NCBI RefSeq assembly: GCF_029784135.1
Contig: NC_073745.1
Location: forward strand, 64,138,218 to 64,202,217
Length of the DNA: 64,000 bases
From: Toxorhynchites rutilus septentrionalis
Taxonomy: Eukaryota; Arthropoda; Insecta; Diptera; Culicidae
Reading direction: 5' to 3'
Each line of letters opens with the position of its first letter. Position 1 is the stretch's first letter. The translations under genes and the position numbers were made by a program. The notes beneath the pieces were generated by a model. It had not been told where the DNA came from, ran no database searches, and saw nothing but the letters and a program-made list of their open reading frames with translations. Below are positions 11,109 to 23,360 of the stretch, one piece after another.

Positions 11109-12000
11109 ATTTTTTTTTCCAAAATATATATTTTTATAAAGGCTCATATGGCGTTAGCCTCACGGGGCCGGGAGTTCAATACAATTTTTCTTATTATCTA
11201 TGCTAGTAATATGTAACCGATTACTCGCGGTTGGCTCGAGGTTAGTATTACAAGTGTTTTCGTTATTGGGATGTTGCTGTCTCCAATGCTCTGTACGTGT
11301 GCCCGACACGGGATACTTCCTATTGGGATGCAGCTGACCATTAATCAGCAACGCCCCCCTAGTCTGTACCTCATATCTAGCGTGGTGCGTCTTTCTCGAC
11401 TCGAGGAATCCAGGATAGAATGGTCACTAGCCGGCGCAATCATCAGCTCGTGTAGAGTTGTCATGAGCGGTACAACCTTTGGCTCTTGTTGAATGATCAG
11501 TGGACTGCACAACCTTTGGCCCGTGTGTCTGTAAAGAGTGTGTGTATGTATTGCCGCGACTAAGTAAAAGTTTATCGATCGGATAGGAGGGATATGAAAC
11601 GGGGACACAACGAAGGAAACATCATTAAACGTTGACATCGGCGTTTCTGAGGAACAGGTATAGATTAAGCAGATCTCCGATTGTCTGCCTTTTGCTCTCA
11701 GTGCTCTAGAGAGCTGAGAGCGAGCAGCATGGAACCGGATACACGACCAGACAACATGCTCGATGTCGTGGTAGCCATCGCCACAATCACAAAGATTGTT
11801 TGCTGCGAGCCCAATGCGAGAGCCCAGAGATGCGCGTTTAGGTTGTAGTGATTGGACATAAGCCGAGATATCACGCGAATGAAATCACGACCTACATTCA
11901 ATCCCTTGAACCATGCCCTCGTCGAGACCTTAGGGATAATCGTATGTAACCAACGACCGAACTCATCTCCACTCCACATGCGCTGCCAACTTACGAGCGT
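11109..12000 (-). mobile_element. 5'-truncated RNase-H LINE (subfamily A) inside the TIR element
   Basis: A poly-T run at 11109 marks the 3' end of a minus-strand LINE. The insert is flanked by a perfect 12-bp target duplication, TATATAATAATT (11097-11108 and 12001-12012). It carries the 3' UTR and the C-terminal part of the RNase H region (GRWLHTIIPKVST, RDFIRVISRLMSNHYNLN). It is nearly identical to 13192-14120 apart from small internal deletions near 11670 and 11825. The truncation leaves it dead. Confidence 0.85.
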
Positions 12001-12524
12001 TATATAATAATTTGATGCGCACAAAATATGTGCAATTTTTCATATTCTTTTTTTGGACAACACGCAGGTTCCATGTAAGATCATATTTCATAATGTTCAT
12101 TCAGGGAAAAAAATCAGCAGCGATTTTCACTAACAATCAATCATACAAACAATCACGATAACACGTACACGCAATAGGCCAAACAATGAATTGAGAGCCA
12201 CGAAAAAACTTTTTTCTCAACATGCCCTCACTATAAAATTTTATGTTTACCTAATCCATGAATCGCCCCAGCTTCCCCCAGATTTTTTTCTGATAATCAG
12301 AAAGTATATGATATGTATATGATGTTTTGCTTTTAAAACTACGAAAATCTAATTTAATTTTTAACCCAAAATTGAAAATACATTAACAAAATAAACCCTG
12401 CGTTACATGCATTTTGCTCATGAATGACAAATCATTTTATTTTCCTTACAAGCGTTCTCGTTATATTTATCCATTCCGTCCAGCGCAAATCAGTTCAGCT
12501 GCACTCGTTCGATCGCTCAATTCG

Positions 12525-12690
12525 TTCAATTTGCCCGCAAACACTTCGTTCACTCTCAATCAGTTCTTTCCCATACAGTTCACTCGCAAACAGTTCGTTC
12601 ACAAACAGTTCTCTCTCCAATAGTTCACTCGCAAACCGTTCTTACGGAATCAGTTCGTTCACAAACCGTTCGCTCGCAATCAGTTCGTGG
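12525..12690 (-). repeat. Subterminal 15-bp degenerate tandem repeats
   Basis: About ten units resembling GAACGAACTGTTTGN on the minus strand. They are the counterpart of the array at 58215-58420 in the other copy of the element. Subterminal repeats of this kind often bind transposase. Confidence 0.7.
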
Positions 12691-12796
12691 GGAGAACTAT
12701 CGTTCTTTGAAAAAGAACGACCGTTCATTCACTCTTTTCGGCGAACTAGTTCTTTCGTACCGTTCGTGAACGGTTTGCCCATCTCTAGATAGGATT

Positions 12797-13177
12797 AAAA
12801 AGATAAATGCATTGAATGAGCTGATTGCATTGAGAACGAATTACGAAGGTAGAAGTCTTGAAATTTGCCCCTTAAATATTCTAATGCGTAAGCGTATCAT
12901 TTATAGTTGAAATCATAAATAGGACTAGACTGCATAGGTTGGGAATTGTAGCAGGAGACTAAACGTGCGTAGTTTCGTTGCAATTACCTGAAGAACCAAA
13001 CATACCTGAAAAGAAAGAACGTGAGATTTTATGTCAGTGAAATTATAATTAAAATTGTGCAATAGAACCTGAAAGATTTAGAATACTTACCTTTTGTTTG
13101 TGAAATAATAACGTAATGATTGTATAAAATGTGTAATGTCGAAAATGTATCTTGTAATCAATGGTGTAAATTTATGT
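12797..13177. other. No recognisable gene
   Basis: Short AT-rich spacer between the TIR element and the LINE. No feature seen. Confidence 0.5.
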
Positions 13178-13710
13178 AACCAGTTATTGTTTTTTTTTCC
13201 AAAATATATATTTTTATCAAGGCTCATATGGCGTTAGCCTCACGGGGCCGGGAGTTCAATACTTTGACATTTTTTCTTATTATCTATGTTAGTAATATGT
13301 AACCGATTACTCGCGGTTGGCTCGAGGTTAGTATTACAAGTGTTTTCGTAATTCGGATGTTGCTGTCTTCGATGCTCTGTACGTGTGCCCGACTCGGGAT
13401 ACTTCCTATTGGGATGCAGCTGACCCTTGATCAGCAACGCCCCCCTAGTCTGTACCTCATATCTAGCGTGGTGCGTCTTTCTCGACTCGAGGAATCCAGG
13501 ATAGAATGGTCACTAGCCGGTGCAATCATCAGCTCGTGTAGAGTTGTCATGAGCGGTACAACCTTTGGCTCTTGTTGAATCATCAGTGGACTGCACAACC
13601 TTTGGCCTGTGTATCTGTAAAGAGTGTGTGTATGTATTGCCGCGACTAAGTAAAAGTTTATCGTTTGGATAGGAGGGATATGAAACGGGGGCACAACGAA
13701 GGAAACATCA

Positions 13711-16700
13711 TTAAACGTTGACATCGGCGTTTCTGAGGAACAGGTATAGATGAAGCAGAAGATCAGGATCCCGGCTACCTAAGATATCCCGGACGGGGAT
13801 ATCCGATTGTCTGCCTTGTGCTCTCATTGCTCTAGAGAGCTGAGAGCGAGCAGCATGGAACCGGATACACGACCAGACAACATACTCGATGTCGTGGTAG
13901 CCATCGCCACAATCACAAAGATTGTTTGCTGCGAGCCCAATGCGATAGAGATGCGCGTTTAGGTTGTAGTGATTGGACATAAGCCGAGATATCACGCGAA
14001 TGAAATCACGACCTACATTCAATCCCTTGAACCATGCACTCGTCGAGACCTTAGGGATAATCGTGTGTAACCAACGACCGAACTCATCTCCACTCCACAT
14101 GCGCTGCCAACTAACGAGTGTGTCCTGACGAGGAATGTGAAAAAATTCATTATAGGCAATTTGCCTTTCAAAAAGTGTGCCTTCTGAAGCGCCCACCTTA
14201 GCTAGCGAGTCCGCTTTCTCATTCCCCGGAATCGAACAATGAGAGGGAACCCATGCTAAGGTAATCTTGAATAATTTTTCGACCAAAACACTCAATAGTT
14301 GTCTTATTCTTGTTAGGAAATAAGATGAGCGTTTATCAACTTTCATTGAGCGGATTGCCTCTATTGAGCTGAGACTGTCTGAAAAAATAAAATAGTGGTC
14401 GATGGGCAATGTTTCAATGATCCCCAGTGCGTAGTATATCGCACCCAGTTCAGCGACATACACGGAACAAGGATCTTTGAGTTTGAAAGAGGCACTGGAA
14501 TTTTCATTGAAGATGCCGAAGCCAGTGGACCCGTTTATGAATGAACCTTCAGTAAAGAACATTTTATCAGATCTAATTTTGCCATATTCAACCGAAAATA
14601 TCGGCGGAATAGAATCGGAGGTGATCTGGGATTCCATGGATTTTTTGTCGCATGGACAGATAAAAAATGACAGAGGAATTGCAAAAGTATGGGAAGCAAA
14701 CTTGGTTGGAGATGCCTGGTGAAGGGTGCACGTCGTGGGTAAGGTACTCATGGTATAAAGACATAAAACTTGACTGAGTAGTCAGTTGGAGTAGATTTTC
14801 GAAGTTATCAATAACCAATGGATTCATGATCTTGCAACGGATGAGAAATCTGTAGGATAATTCTGTGAACCGAAGAGTAAGCGGGGGTACTCCTGCCAAA
14901 ACTTCGAGACTCATCGTATGTGTCGAATGCAAACACCCCATTGCTATACGCAAGCAACGATATTGTATTCTCTCCAGCTTGAGAATATGAATCCTGGCAG
15001 CTGATCGGAAGCAAAAACTGCCATATTCTAACACTGACAATATCGTTGTTTTGTACAACTGAATGAGGTCTCCTGGATGGGCACCCCACCATGTTCCGGT
15101 AATTGTTTGGAGAAAATTAATTCTTTGCTGGCATTTCTGTTTCAAATACGCAATGTGTCTCCCCCAGGTACACTTAGAGTCAAAATATACACCCAGGTAT
15201 TTGAAAAACATAGAGTGTTGGATCGTTTTGCCGGATAGGTGAAGCTGGAATTGGGCGGGTTCGTGCTTCCTAGAAAAAACGACCATTTCAGTTTTCTCCG
15301 TAGAGAATTCGATACCCAGCTTGAGGGCCCACGTGAACAGATTGTTCAGGGTATCTTGCAACGACTTTTGCAGAACGACGGGATTAGTACCCGTGATGGA
15401 AATAACTCCATCGTCTGCAAGTTGTCTCAACGTGCAGTCTCTAGTTAGACAATCATCTATATCATTGACGTAAAAACTGTACAAGAGGGTGCTTAGGCAG
15501 GAGCCTTGTGGTAGGCCCATAAAACTGTATCGAGAAGATTTCAAGCTGCCATGATTGAAAAACATGTGCTTTTCTGACAGTAAACTGTACAGGAAATTAT
15601 TCAGAATTGGTGAAAGTCCACGATTATGAAGTTTCTCTGAGAGAATTTCCATGGAAACTGAATCAAATGCCCCTTTGATATCGAGGAAAACGGAAGCCAT
15701 TTGTTCTTTGCGAGCAAATGCGATTTGGATTTCAGAAGATAGCAGCGCGAGACAATCGGTCGTCCCTTTACCTCGGCGGAAGCCAAACTGCGTATTTGAC
15801 AGCAAATTGTTCGCTTCAACCCACTTGTCCAAACGAAGTAGAATCATTTTCTCTAACAATTTGCGAATACAGGATAACATTGCAATCGGCCTATACGAGT
15901 TGTGATCGCAAGCCGGCTTGTTGGGTTTCCGTATGGCTATCACTCTCACTTGTCTCCAGTCATGTGGGACAATATTCAGCTCCAGAAACTTGTTGAACAA
16001 GTTCAGCAAACGCTGTTTCGCCAAGTCGGGAAGATTCTTCAACAAGTTGAATTTAATCTTGTCCGACCCCGGAGCTGAATTGTTACATAAGAGGAGGGCA
16101 ATTGAGAATTCCACCATCGAAAAATTCTCATAGTCGCATTGGAGCGGAATGTCGCGTACGACGCTTTGTGCAGGAACGGAATCGGGACAAACCTCTCTTG
16201 CAAATTTGAAAATCCAACGGTCAGAGTATTCCTCGCTTTCATTGGTATGGTTCCAGCCACGCATTCTCCTAGCCGTATTCCAAAGAGTGCTCATAGCGGT
16301 CTCCCTTGACAAACCATTGACGAACTTTCGCCAATATCCACGCTTTTTTGCTTTAATCAGACCTTTTAGTTTGGCTTCTAGAGCTTGGTACATTCGAAAC
16401 CATTCCACTAGTCCAGTTTTCCGGAATTTTTTGAAAGCGGATGATTTTTCAAGGTAGACCTTTGAACACTCCTTGTCCCACCAAAGTGATGGAGGACGAC
16501 GTCGGAAAGTGGTAGCAGGAACACGTTTCTTTTGAGCTTGAAGTGCGCTTTCGTAAATCAAACTCGATATAAAGTTATACTCTTCGAGTGGAGGAAGTTC
16601 ATGCATTGAAACAAGTGCTTCAGATATTATTTCTGCAAATTTTCTCCAGTCAATATTTTTCGTGAGGTCATACGCAATATCGACTGACTCACGAGAACCT

Positions 16701-17378
16701 GATTCATTGGCGATCGATAAAATTATTGGCAGGTGGTCACTACCGTGGGGATCTTGGATTACCTTCCACGTGCAATCCAGGGATAACGAAGAAGAGCAAA
16801 GTGATATGTCTAGCATACTTGCCCGTGCAGGGGGGTTGGCTATTCTAGTTGCTTCCCCAGTATTCAAAACTGTCAATTTGAAGTTGTCGCACAGATCATA
16901 AATCAAAGTGGCACGGTTGTCATCGTAGAGTGAACCCCATGCTGTTCCATGGGAGTTGAGGTCACCTAAGATTAGCCGCGGCTCCGGCAGTGCCTCGATG
17001 ATATCAAAAAACTGATGGCGGCCAACCATAGTTCTTGGAGGAATATATATCGAGGCAATGCAGAGGTCTTTGCCATTGATTTGTGTCTGGCAAGCGACAA
17101 CTTCAATGCCTGTCATCGATGGGAGAGTGACTCTAGTGACATTTTTTAATCCCCAATAGTACGCCACCAAACGAGTCATTTCGATCGAGGCGAATAATGT
17201 TGAAATCGTGGAAATTCAGTTCGTCGGCTGAAGAAAGCCATGTTTCACAGAGGGAAAATACATCACAGTTAGAACTATGAATTAAAAATTTAAATTGATC
17301 TAGTTTAGGGATGATGCTTCTGCAATTCCACTGTATTACAGTGGTCAAATCCTTGACCTCTTGCACTGAATCAGGCAT
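13711..17378 (-). pseudogene. LINE ORF2: endonuclease-reverse transcriptase-RNase H, frameshifted
   Basis: The frame starts at ATG 17376-17378, overlapping the ORF1 stop (ATGCCTGA). The APE-type endonuclease shows IQWNCRSI, CETWLSS, LGDLNSHGTAWG and GSDHLPI. Reverse transcriptase shows FRRGKGTTD, FLDIKGAFDSV, GLPQGSCLS and a catalytic box LADDGV (about 15410-15421) with Leu where most families have Phe or Tyr. RNase H shows TEGSFINGSTG, ELGAIYYAL, SDSLSS and WVPSHCSIPGNEKADSLAK, followed by a CDCGDGYH-type knuckle. Frameshifts near 17145 and 14610 split it into three open stretches. It ends at 13711, about 1,220 codons in all. Confidence 0.87.
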
Positions 17379-17494
17379 CGAGGGAAATGAACGCTGCTAA
17401 AAAACCACATTTTTCTTTCAAAAATGTTCTCACAATCGGGAGCAAACATAATACTATGCTTTTAAGAGGGTCATTTAAAAAGTCCCTGGGTCCC
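17371..17494 (-). pseudogene. LINE ORF1 C-terminal remnant
   Basis: The last codons of ORF1 end in AAFISLDA and a TGA at 17371-17373. Subfamily B ends its ORF1 with MIISLDV at the equivalent point, also overlapping the ORF2 start. The gag zinc knuckles are missing because of 5' truncation. Confidence 0.6.
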
Positions 17495-17833
17495 AACCAG
17501 TTATTGTTGTTTTTAGGGATTTTTTTAACGACTGACAATACACGTTATCAAGCCGGCAAATAGCGGCTCTTTCCCACACAAGCCTTTCGCCATTTCAAAT
17601 TGCAGTATTCACTTACCATCAGTCATCTAGCTAGCGACCAGACGGCAGCAAGACTTTCGAAATTATTTTTCTCAAGACCGGGTGTTTAGTTTTCCAAATT
17701 GGTCTTTTTCAAGACTAGAGAAAAATGAACTGATGAATTTTAAAGTCTCTAAAATTCAAAACACCATAATCATCATTATTCAAGACATCTCGTTCAAACT
17801 ATCAGACAGCAGCAGTATCAGACAGGAGATTCT

Positions 17834-18145
17834 AAGGGTGGTTTTAGACTAGTGATATATTCATGTGAAGAAATCGTATCAACCGTTTACACTAGCGTGA
17901 ACTTCTATAATGAATATATTCATATTTTCGGTGAATTAATTCACCTAAAGTAGAACTGCAACCAACTTTAGTGATTTCTCACCGGTGAAAAATTCATAAG
18001 CGTTTACATATGCTGAATTTATTCAAGTTATATTATATATACCTCGAATAAGAGTATCATATTTATTCTCACCCGTTTACACCTATTTTCACGTGAATAA
18101 ATCCATCTATAGTTATATATCTCCCTAATGTAAACCCGCCATAAG
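17834..18145. mobile_element. MITE with AT-rich interior
   Basis: The ends read GTGGTTTTAGACTAGTGATA on the left and, inverted, GGCGGGTTTACATTAGGGAG on the right. The interior repeats CGTTTACA and TTCACSTGAA-type motifs and is symmetrical. About 310 bp, non-coding. Confidence 0.5.
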
Positions 18146-18304
18146 GAAGACTGAAATATAGATATCGCACAGTATGGTGCAATTTTGTTCGGTCTGAACA
18201 CCGCGTCGATTTGCATGCTGTCTGGCGCGTCGCATCATATTTGAACCTGTACTGGGGTCTAAGTTTAAAATTTCTAAAGCGAGGGCGTCTTCTTTGCGGT
18301 GAAA

Positions 18305-18505
18305 AATTTTGAGCGTTAATACCTCTTTGTCAGTTGAACAAAATGGTATGTCAATTATTTCATTCGAAAAATAAAAGGTGTATGAGTGATTACTTCTCAT
18401 TGACCCAAAAATTGTTTCAATAGCTCAAAACTACTTCGAAAGCAAACTATTGAAATCACAGAATCTATAAATATGAGTACCTGCTTCAAAGTTCATCTTA
18501 GTCAA
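18305..18505 (+). promoter_or_regulatory. Promoter-like module 1
   Basis: About 200 bp related to 22890-23095 and, inverted, to 20380-20590. Shared landmarks are AATGGTATG, TTCATTCGAAA, TTGTTTCAATAG and CTATTGAAATCAC. A TATA box (TATAAATA, 18466-18473) lies 29 bases before an Inr-like TTCATCT. No clear coding region follows. Confidence 0.4.
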
Positions 18506-19012
18506 GATTTGTCGATGCATGTCGTTGGCTATCAGTGAAAGTTCTCTAAATATTGTGCTCGCCCTGGCCAACTTGAATTTATATTTTGCTACTGTGTTGA
18601 GCCATATTTTTCACCATCTTCAGAATATGCAAGAAACAAGCATGGTGTAGAGCCGAATCAGAGCAGTAGAGAAATATTTAATCGGACGTAAGTCGTTTTC
18701 ATACCGTGGAAATAGAGGGGAACCATCTTCAGCTGCGTCTACAAAACAATGCAAACCCATAGTTTCTTCCAGGGCCACTAAAACCTTCAACTACAGAGTT
18801 ATTTTAGAGATTTCTATGCATTCTAAAAATCTATTTCATATTTATTCGTGACTTAAGGGAGCTTCTGTAAATTCCGGAATGTGTTTGGATTCTTAATTCA
18901 TTCGCTTTAAGCCTTGAAAAAGTCCAATTAGAAAAATCAAACTAAACAACGCGACCTTGAAAAAAAACCATTTGAAAAGCAATGCTGCCGTCCGGTCGCT
19001 AGCTGGATGACT

Positions 19013-19594
19013 GATAAATCGTGAATGACTTATTTGTGATTTTTTTCAAATGATCATAAAATTTTCGTGTTTTCAATTGTTGTTTCCTGGTTAAATGTGA
19101 CGTAAGATATTTTTCATCATTGAGAGTTGTGTGTTCTTCGGTCGGAAACTGAAGGTGAAAATTTGATTCGATGCTATTGCTTTCGCCTCCACCGTCACCA
19201 CACAAAAGATTCCGTTCGAATTTGTGTTTTTGCCAAGATATACTGAAAAAACTACTTATATACTCAAGGAGAGAAAGAAGATATTTCAGTTTCAGTGCTC
19301 TAAACAGCGAGCAATCCTCACTTAGCGAAAGCATTCATTTATCGGCCTCTGTCATTGCTATCAAAAATGAGATCAAAGAGTTTTATCAATAAATTTCTTC
19401 AATATTTGTTCTCGCCGGCAATAATTTTGTAGTTCTATGTTGACAATGCGATCGTGTCTTGGATATCACCCTTCTTTATTTATTTATTTCTTGTGGCCCG
19501 TGACCCCATTACTAACACGTGTTTGTGGCCCTCATGAAAAAAAAAGGTTGAGTACCGCTGCTCTAGATGAATCCAGTAACGAAAAAAGAAAAAA
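19013..19594. other. No recognisable gene
   Basis: Short open frames only. Nothing recognised between the two inverted-repeat elements. Confidence 0.45.
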
Positions 19595-20121
19595 CAGTGG
19601 GTTATATCTCTGGTATAACCGGGTGACTTAGGACTATCGTGGATTTAGTGATCATTTGTTTTTAGTTGCATCTGAATCAATTCTGAATGAATGAATAAAT
19701 TAATATTTGGGGGACTTCGAAAACCGAGAGCGTTACGTTCAGCAAAAGAGGCAATCACACAAAAGTTGTATAATACATAATACATTGCCCCTATTGTGAT
19801 ATGATTTGTATTCCATTCCTGATAGACAAAATATCTGTCAAATCAGTCTACATAATTTTTGCGTTCGCTCATCCTTTCTCACAACACCCATTTCTCGTTT
19901 GAGAAATTGTTGAGTAAACATCGTTTGCCAGTGCGCGTAGAGCGGGAATTCCTTCTCAAGATTCATTGCACCTCTAATAAATTGCCGAAAGACGTGGTTT
20001 TACGTTATCGCACTTGATTGAAAAACGAAATGTATTAGGTCGCAGTATTATATGGATAGGAAACATTAAAATAAACTCTTTCGCTAGAATGTAATTTTCA
20101 ATTCCAAGGGGAATTGACAGA

Positions 20122-20337
20122 TTATTTTTCAGCAACGAATCTTCTCGATGCTGGATGGCAACCAAACGAAAAGAGTTCCGCGCGTGTATGTGTGTGTGTG
20201 GCGGCTGCTCCGATGTCCCAAGCGGAACCGTTTTTCGATGCTGATATTCTCTTGGTCGCCTTTTCAGTGGCATCACTCTCCAGGCTCTTGGTGACACCGT
20301 TCATCAGCGCTTTCATGATGAACGAAGTTAGCTTCAT
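20122..20337 (-). CDS. Short hypothetical ORF behind a TATA/Inr module
   Basis: A 71-codon frame starts at ATG 20335-20337, about 43 nt downstream of a predicted start site at 20380. The protein begins MKLTSFIMKALMNGVTKSLE, has a Thr-His run from a CA microsatellite, and resembles no family I know. A 5-codon upstream frame ends in TGATG, overlapping the ATG. The matching arm at 23115 has a different, interrupted frame, which argues against selection. It may be part of a repeat and not a gene. Confidence 0.25.
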   Translation of the reverse strand: MKLTSFIMKALMNGVTKSLESDATEKATKRISASKNGSAWDIGAAATHTHTRAELFSFGCHPASRRFVAEK

Positions 20338-20376
20338 CACAACAGCGACAACATGCTCCAATCGCTGTTAAATTAT

Positions 20377-20590
20377 AACTGAGTGGATTTCCGAGCGGCG
20401 CACTCTTATATACTGATTGATGATTTCAACAGCATGTTTTGAAAGCAATTTTAAGGCTATTGAAACAAGTTTCTGGATCAAAAAGTAACAAGTATACAAC
20501 ACGCGTAGACATTTATCTTTCGAATGAAGTGTTTATCATACCATTTCGTTCAGTTGTTTAGGAGCTATTAACGCTCAAAATCTCGGTCTC
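20377..20590 (-). promoter_or_regulatory. Promoter-like module 2
   Basis: On the minus strand, TATATAAG (20405-20412) lies 32 bases upstream of the A of an arthropod Inr TCAGTT (20377-20382). It is nearly identical to module 3 in the opposite arm. Confidence 0.5.
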
Positions 20591-20699
20591 CGGCGTAACA
20601 CTTTCGTTTTCAAAACTTTGATTTTATACCCCGGTATAGAAACGAAAGACGTTATCCTACGTCAAAAAATCACTTATTTTTTCGCAGCGTTTTAGATGA

Positions 20700-22790
20700 C
20701 TCCTGCGAAGGTAGAACAAAATTTTCGAGTCCTTACAGCGAACTTTCAAATTGTGGAGGTACACTCAAGCCACACCAACAATTGAATACAACCTTGCATT
20801 GGCTCGGCAAAGGAAGCCAATACAATGATATTGGGTTATGTCATGGAATTCACATATTAACAGTGGAAAAATTGTAATATCCATACAAAATCTTTGACTT
20901 TGATAGATAAAGGAGGCGTTACAAACAAAACAAATACTTATATTATTAGTTCGATGTAAGATTATTATGCATTACACAGTTTGCGATCTAAAGGATCTAA
21001 ATAAAAAATGTCACATTGAACACTGAGCTACACTTGTTTTCTCTCAATCAATAATGTCTAATCATTATATCAAGCTTCAAAGTACAAAATATGTAATAAA
21101 AGAAAAGTGATGATTTTTGAGCATAAAAATTTAATGCGGGGTGATTGGACCGTCTGTGGGGTGATTTGGTCATGTGTGTGTTTCATCGAAAAAAAAACAA
21201 AGTTATGATTATGTAAAGTAATTCACGATAATATTACAATCAGTAACATTGTTCTGGGATCGATACCAGGTGTCTTGGCCAGATTCCAGGCCAGAAAAAA
21301 ATGCATTGAAACCATTTTGAATTCTGCATGGATCTTTTCACTGTTGCTCGAGTATTTTCAAACACTTTCGATGCTTGGTCAAAGAAAATCCGTCCTGGAT
21401 GGCCTGCGTCGCTCTTTCAAGCTCCTTCCTCTTCCAACGTTGTCTGTTCATCCTTTTTTGTAATTCAGCGGCATCTGGAATCAATTAGACCAAAGAGAAG
21501 CTTTGAAACTGTGTGATCAATTCACTCCAAAGAAACGTGTTAAACTTTTGTTGTAGGGTCCATGATAGAATATATACCTTAACATCATTTATATCGATTA
21601 TATCTACTGTCATTCCAGAAACTGAAGTTGGTAGCAATGAGTCGTCGAGGATCCGGATCGGGAGCAGTCAGAAAAAAGGAAGAGCGCAGCCGGAGAAGGA
21701 AAGCGTAAAACGGTTTGACTGGTAGAGTCAATAAAGTATATTGCATCAGTTGGGAAGTCCATCATATTTTTATTTGAAGTCCGAATCGTACAATTGTCAT
21801 TAAGCCATTGACCCCACACAACATGCAAAAATTGACATGCAATTAATTTCATATTTTGTTATCGAACTTACAGTTTCGCTGCATCAAATTGTTCCTTTTC
21901 TGTAGGCGAACAGAACTTTACTGCACGATACACGAAAAGTTTGTTCCATCAGCGATAACATTATCCGCTAAAGCGAGTTCTATGCTAGATATATAGAGTA
22001 TGTCATTGAGTCGCAGCGAAGAACATCCTAGATCACGTGGAACGAATACGATGGAACGTGTGAAGAACGGTGGAGAGCACTGGATGGGAGCTGCCAGAAG
22101 CGGAGACAGCAAACAGGAAGAAGAAACTCCAAAAAGAGGTTGGATGTGAAGAACTAGAACAGCTGGAAAGTGTCAACAGGAAAAGGACCAGCACGATAAC
22201 TGTTACATCTATAACGCCAAGAATAAAAAAATTGCTTCAGATGCTTGCTCATTAATATATTATTATTATTTTCGTGAGGGAATGAATGAATCTTGACTTA
22301 AACATCTTCAGCTGATTCTACAAAACCACGGCTTATTCCACATCACTAAATCCTTCTACTTATGAATTGTTTTAAAATTTCAATGCAATTTCAACAAGTA
22401 GATTAATTTAATAATTGCGAAGTTCTACATCAAAAAAACGTTCGTGTTCTACACACAACACCCCTACTTTTTTCTTGTTCGATAACAAATATCTAGGGAA
22501 AAAAGCAAACAGTTCGAAAATTTTTATCTCTATTCTCGTTTTCGAAAATAAAAACGCCTGGTATCCCTAGCCGAATGACTCTACAGGAAAACGAAACAGT
22601 TATGATATAGTTCAAGTGGTTCGTGTCCTCGAACCTCGTTTACTCTACAATCCACCAGGTGCCATGTTTCCAAATTCAACTTATTATAGTAAACTAAATT
22701 TGGTGCAATAATCTGGAACTATGGATGCCAGAAATGACATTTGTTCATCTTGTAGTAATTCGACTTATTGTGAAAAGACTTTGATAACAT
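20700..22790. other. No recognisable gene
   Basis: Centre of the composite element. It contains only short frames, including small basic, Arg/Lys-rich ones near 21637-21708 and 22070-22255. I recognise no protein family. Confidence 0.45.
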
Positions 22791-22799
22791 TTCAGCGCA

Positions 22800-23097
22800 T
22801 GTGATTTTTTTGACGTAGGATTACGTCTTTCATTTCTATACCGGGGTGTAAAATCAAAGTTTCGAAAACGAAAGCGTTACGCCGGAGACCGAGATTTTGA
22901 GCTTTAATAGCTCCTAAACAACTGAACGAAATGGTATGATAAACACTTCATTCGAAAGATAAAATGTCTACGCGTTCTATACTTGTTACTTTCTGATCCA
23001 AAAACTTGTTTCAATAGTCTTAAAATTGCTTTCAAAACAGGCTATTGAAATCACCAATCGGTATATAAGCGAGCGCCGCTCGGAAATCCACTCAGTT
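22800..23097 (+). promoter_or_regulatory. Promoter-like module 3
   Basis: TATATAAG (23062-23069) is followed 32 bases later by the Inr CTCAGTTC (A at 23094), with the GC-rich GCGAGCGCCGCTCGG between them. The spacing is that of a functional TATA-Inr core promoter. Upstream lies the shared 200-bp block. Downstream, the first ATG is followed after six codons by a stop. Confidence 0.5.
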
Positions 23098-23275
23098 CTA
23101 ATTGAACAGCGATTGGAGCATGTTGTCGCTGTTGGGGTGAAGCTCTTCGTTTATCATGAAAGCGCGAATGAACGGTGTCACCAAAAGCCTGTTTGTGCAC
23201 CTTAGGCCAGAAGGAAATCCATCAGGAGGAGAGTGATGCCACAAAGGGTTCCCCGGGAAGATCTCGAAGCAGCCG

Positions 23276-23277
<2 letters not shown>

Positions 23278-23312
<35 letters not shown>

Positions 23313-23313
23313 C
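23278..23313. repeat. (AC)n microsatellite
   Basis: About 14 CA units ending in ACATACACGCG. Shorter versions occur at the same place in the related arms (about 20185 and 24275). Confidence 0.9.
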
Positions 23314-23360
23314 GTGGAATTCTTTCCGTTTGGATGCCATTCAACATCGAGAAAGATCTG

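Larger units (their letters stand above)
10809..12786 (-). mobile_element. TIR DNA element, copy 1, with a LINE inside
   Basis: Both ends are AGAGATGGGCAAA in inverted orientation. They are flanked by 9-10 bp repeats (GATAGGATT at 10800-10808 and 12788-12796), the duplication length typical of Mutator-like elements. Without its LINE insertion the element is about 1.07 kb and non-coding. It is the reverse complement of the element at 58116-63650 and roughly 94 percent identical to it in the stretches I compared. Subterminal 15-bp repeats lie at 12525-12690. The superfamily assignment is inferred from duplication length only; a non-autonomous hAT is the alternative. Confidence 0.8.
13192..17494 (-). 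mobile_element. I-type non-LTR retrotransposon (subfamily A), nearly complete
   Basis: 4.3-kb LINE on the minus strand, flanked by a 14-bp target duplication AACCAGTTATTGTT (13178-13191 and 17495-17508). The 3' end is A-rich after a conserved GAGCCTTGATAAA motif. From 5' to 3' it holds the end of ORF1, then endonuclease, reverse transcriptase, RNase H and a 3' UTR. An RNase H domain after reverse transcriptase places it in the I/LOA/R1 group; MosquI-like I elements are my best guess. It is 5'-truncated within ORF1. Confidence 0.88.
17621..19012. mobile_element. Inverted-repeat element with about 100-bp arms
   Basis: The left arm 17621-17715 (starting AGTCATCTAGCTAGCGACC) is matched in inverted orientation by about 18900-19012 at roughly 75-80 percent identity. 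The interior contains a separate MITE (17834-18145) and a TATA-bearing module (18305-18505). No transposase is visible. Target duplications are not clear. Confidence 0.55.

Noticed and set aside
13192..17494. Functional LINE
   Set aside because: Two frameshifts in ORF2 and a missing ORF1 5' part.
22800..23120. Histone gene promoter
   Set aside because: The TATA-Inr layout is suggestive, but no histone coding sequence or 3' histone stem-loop is present.
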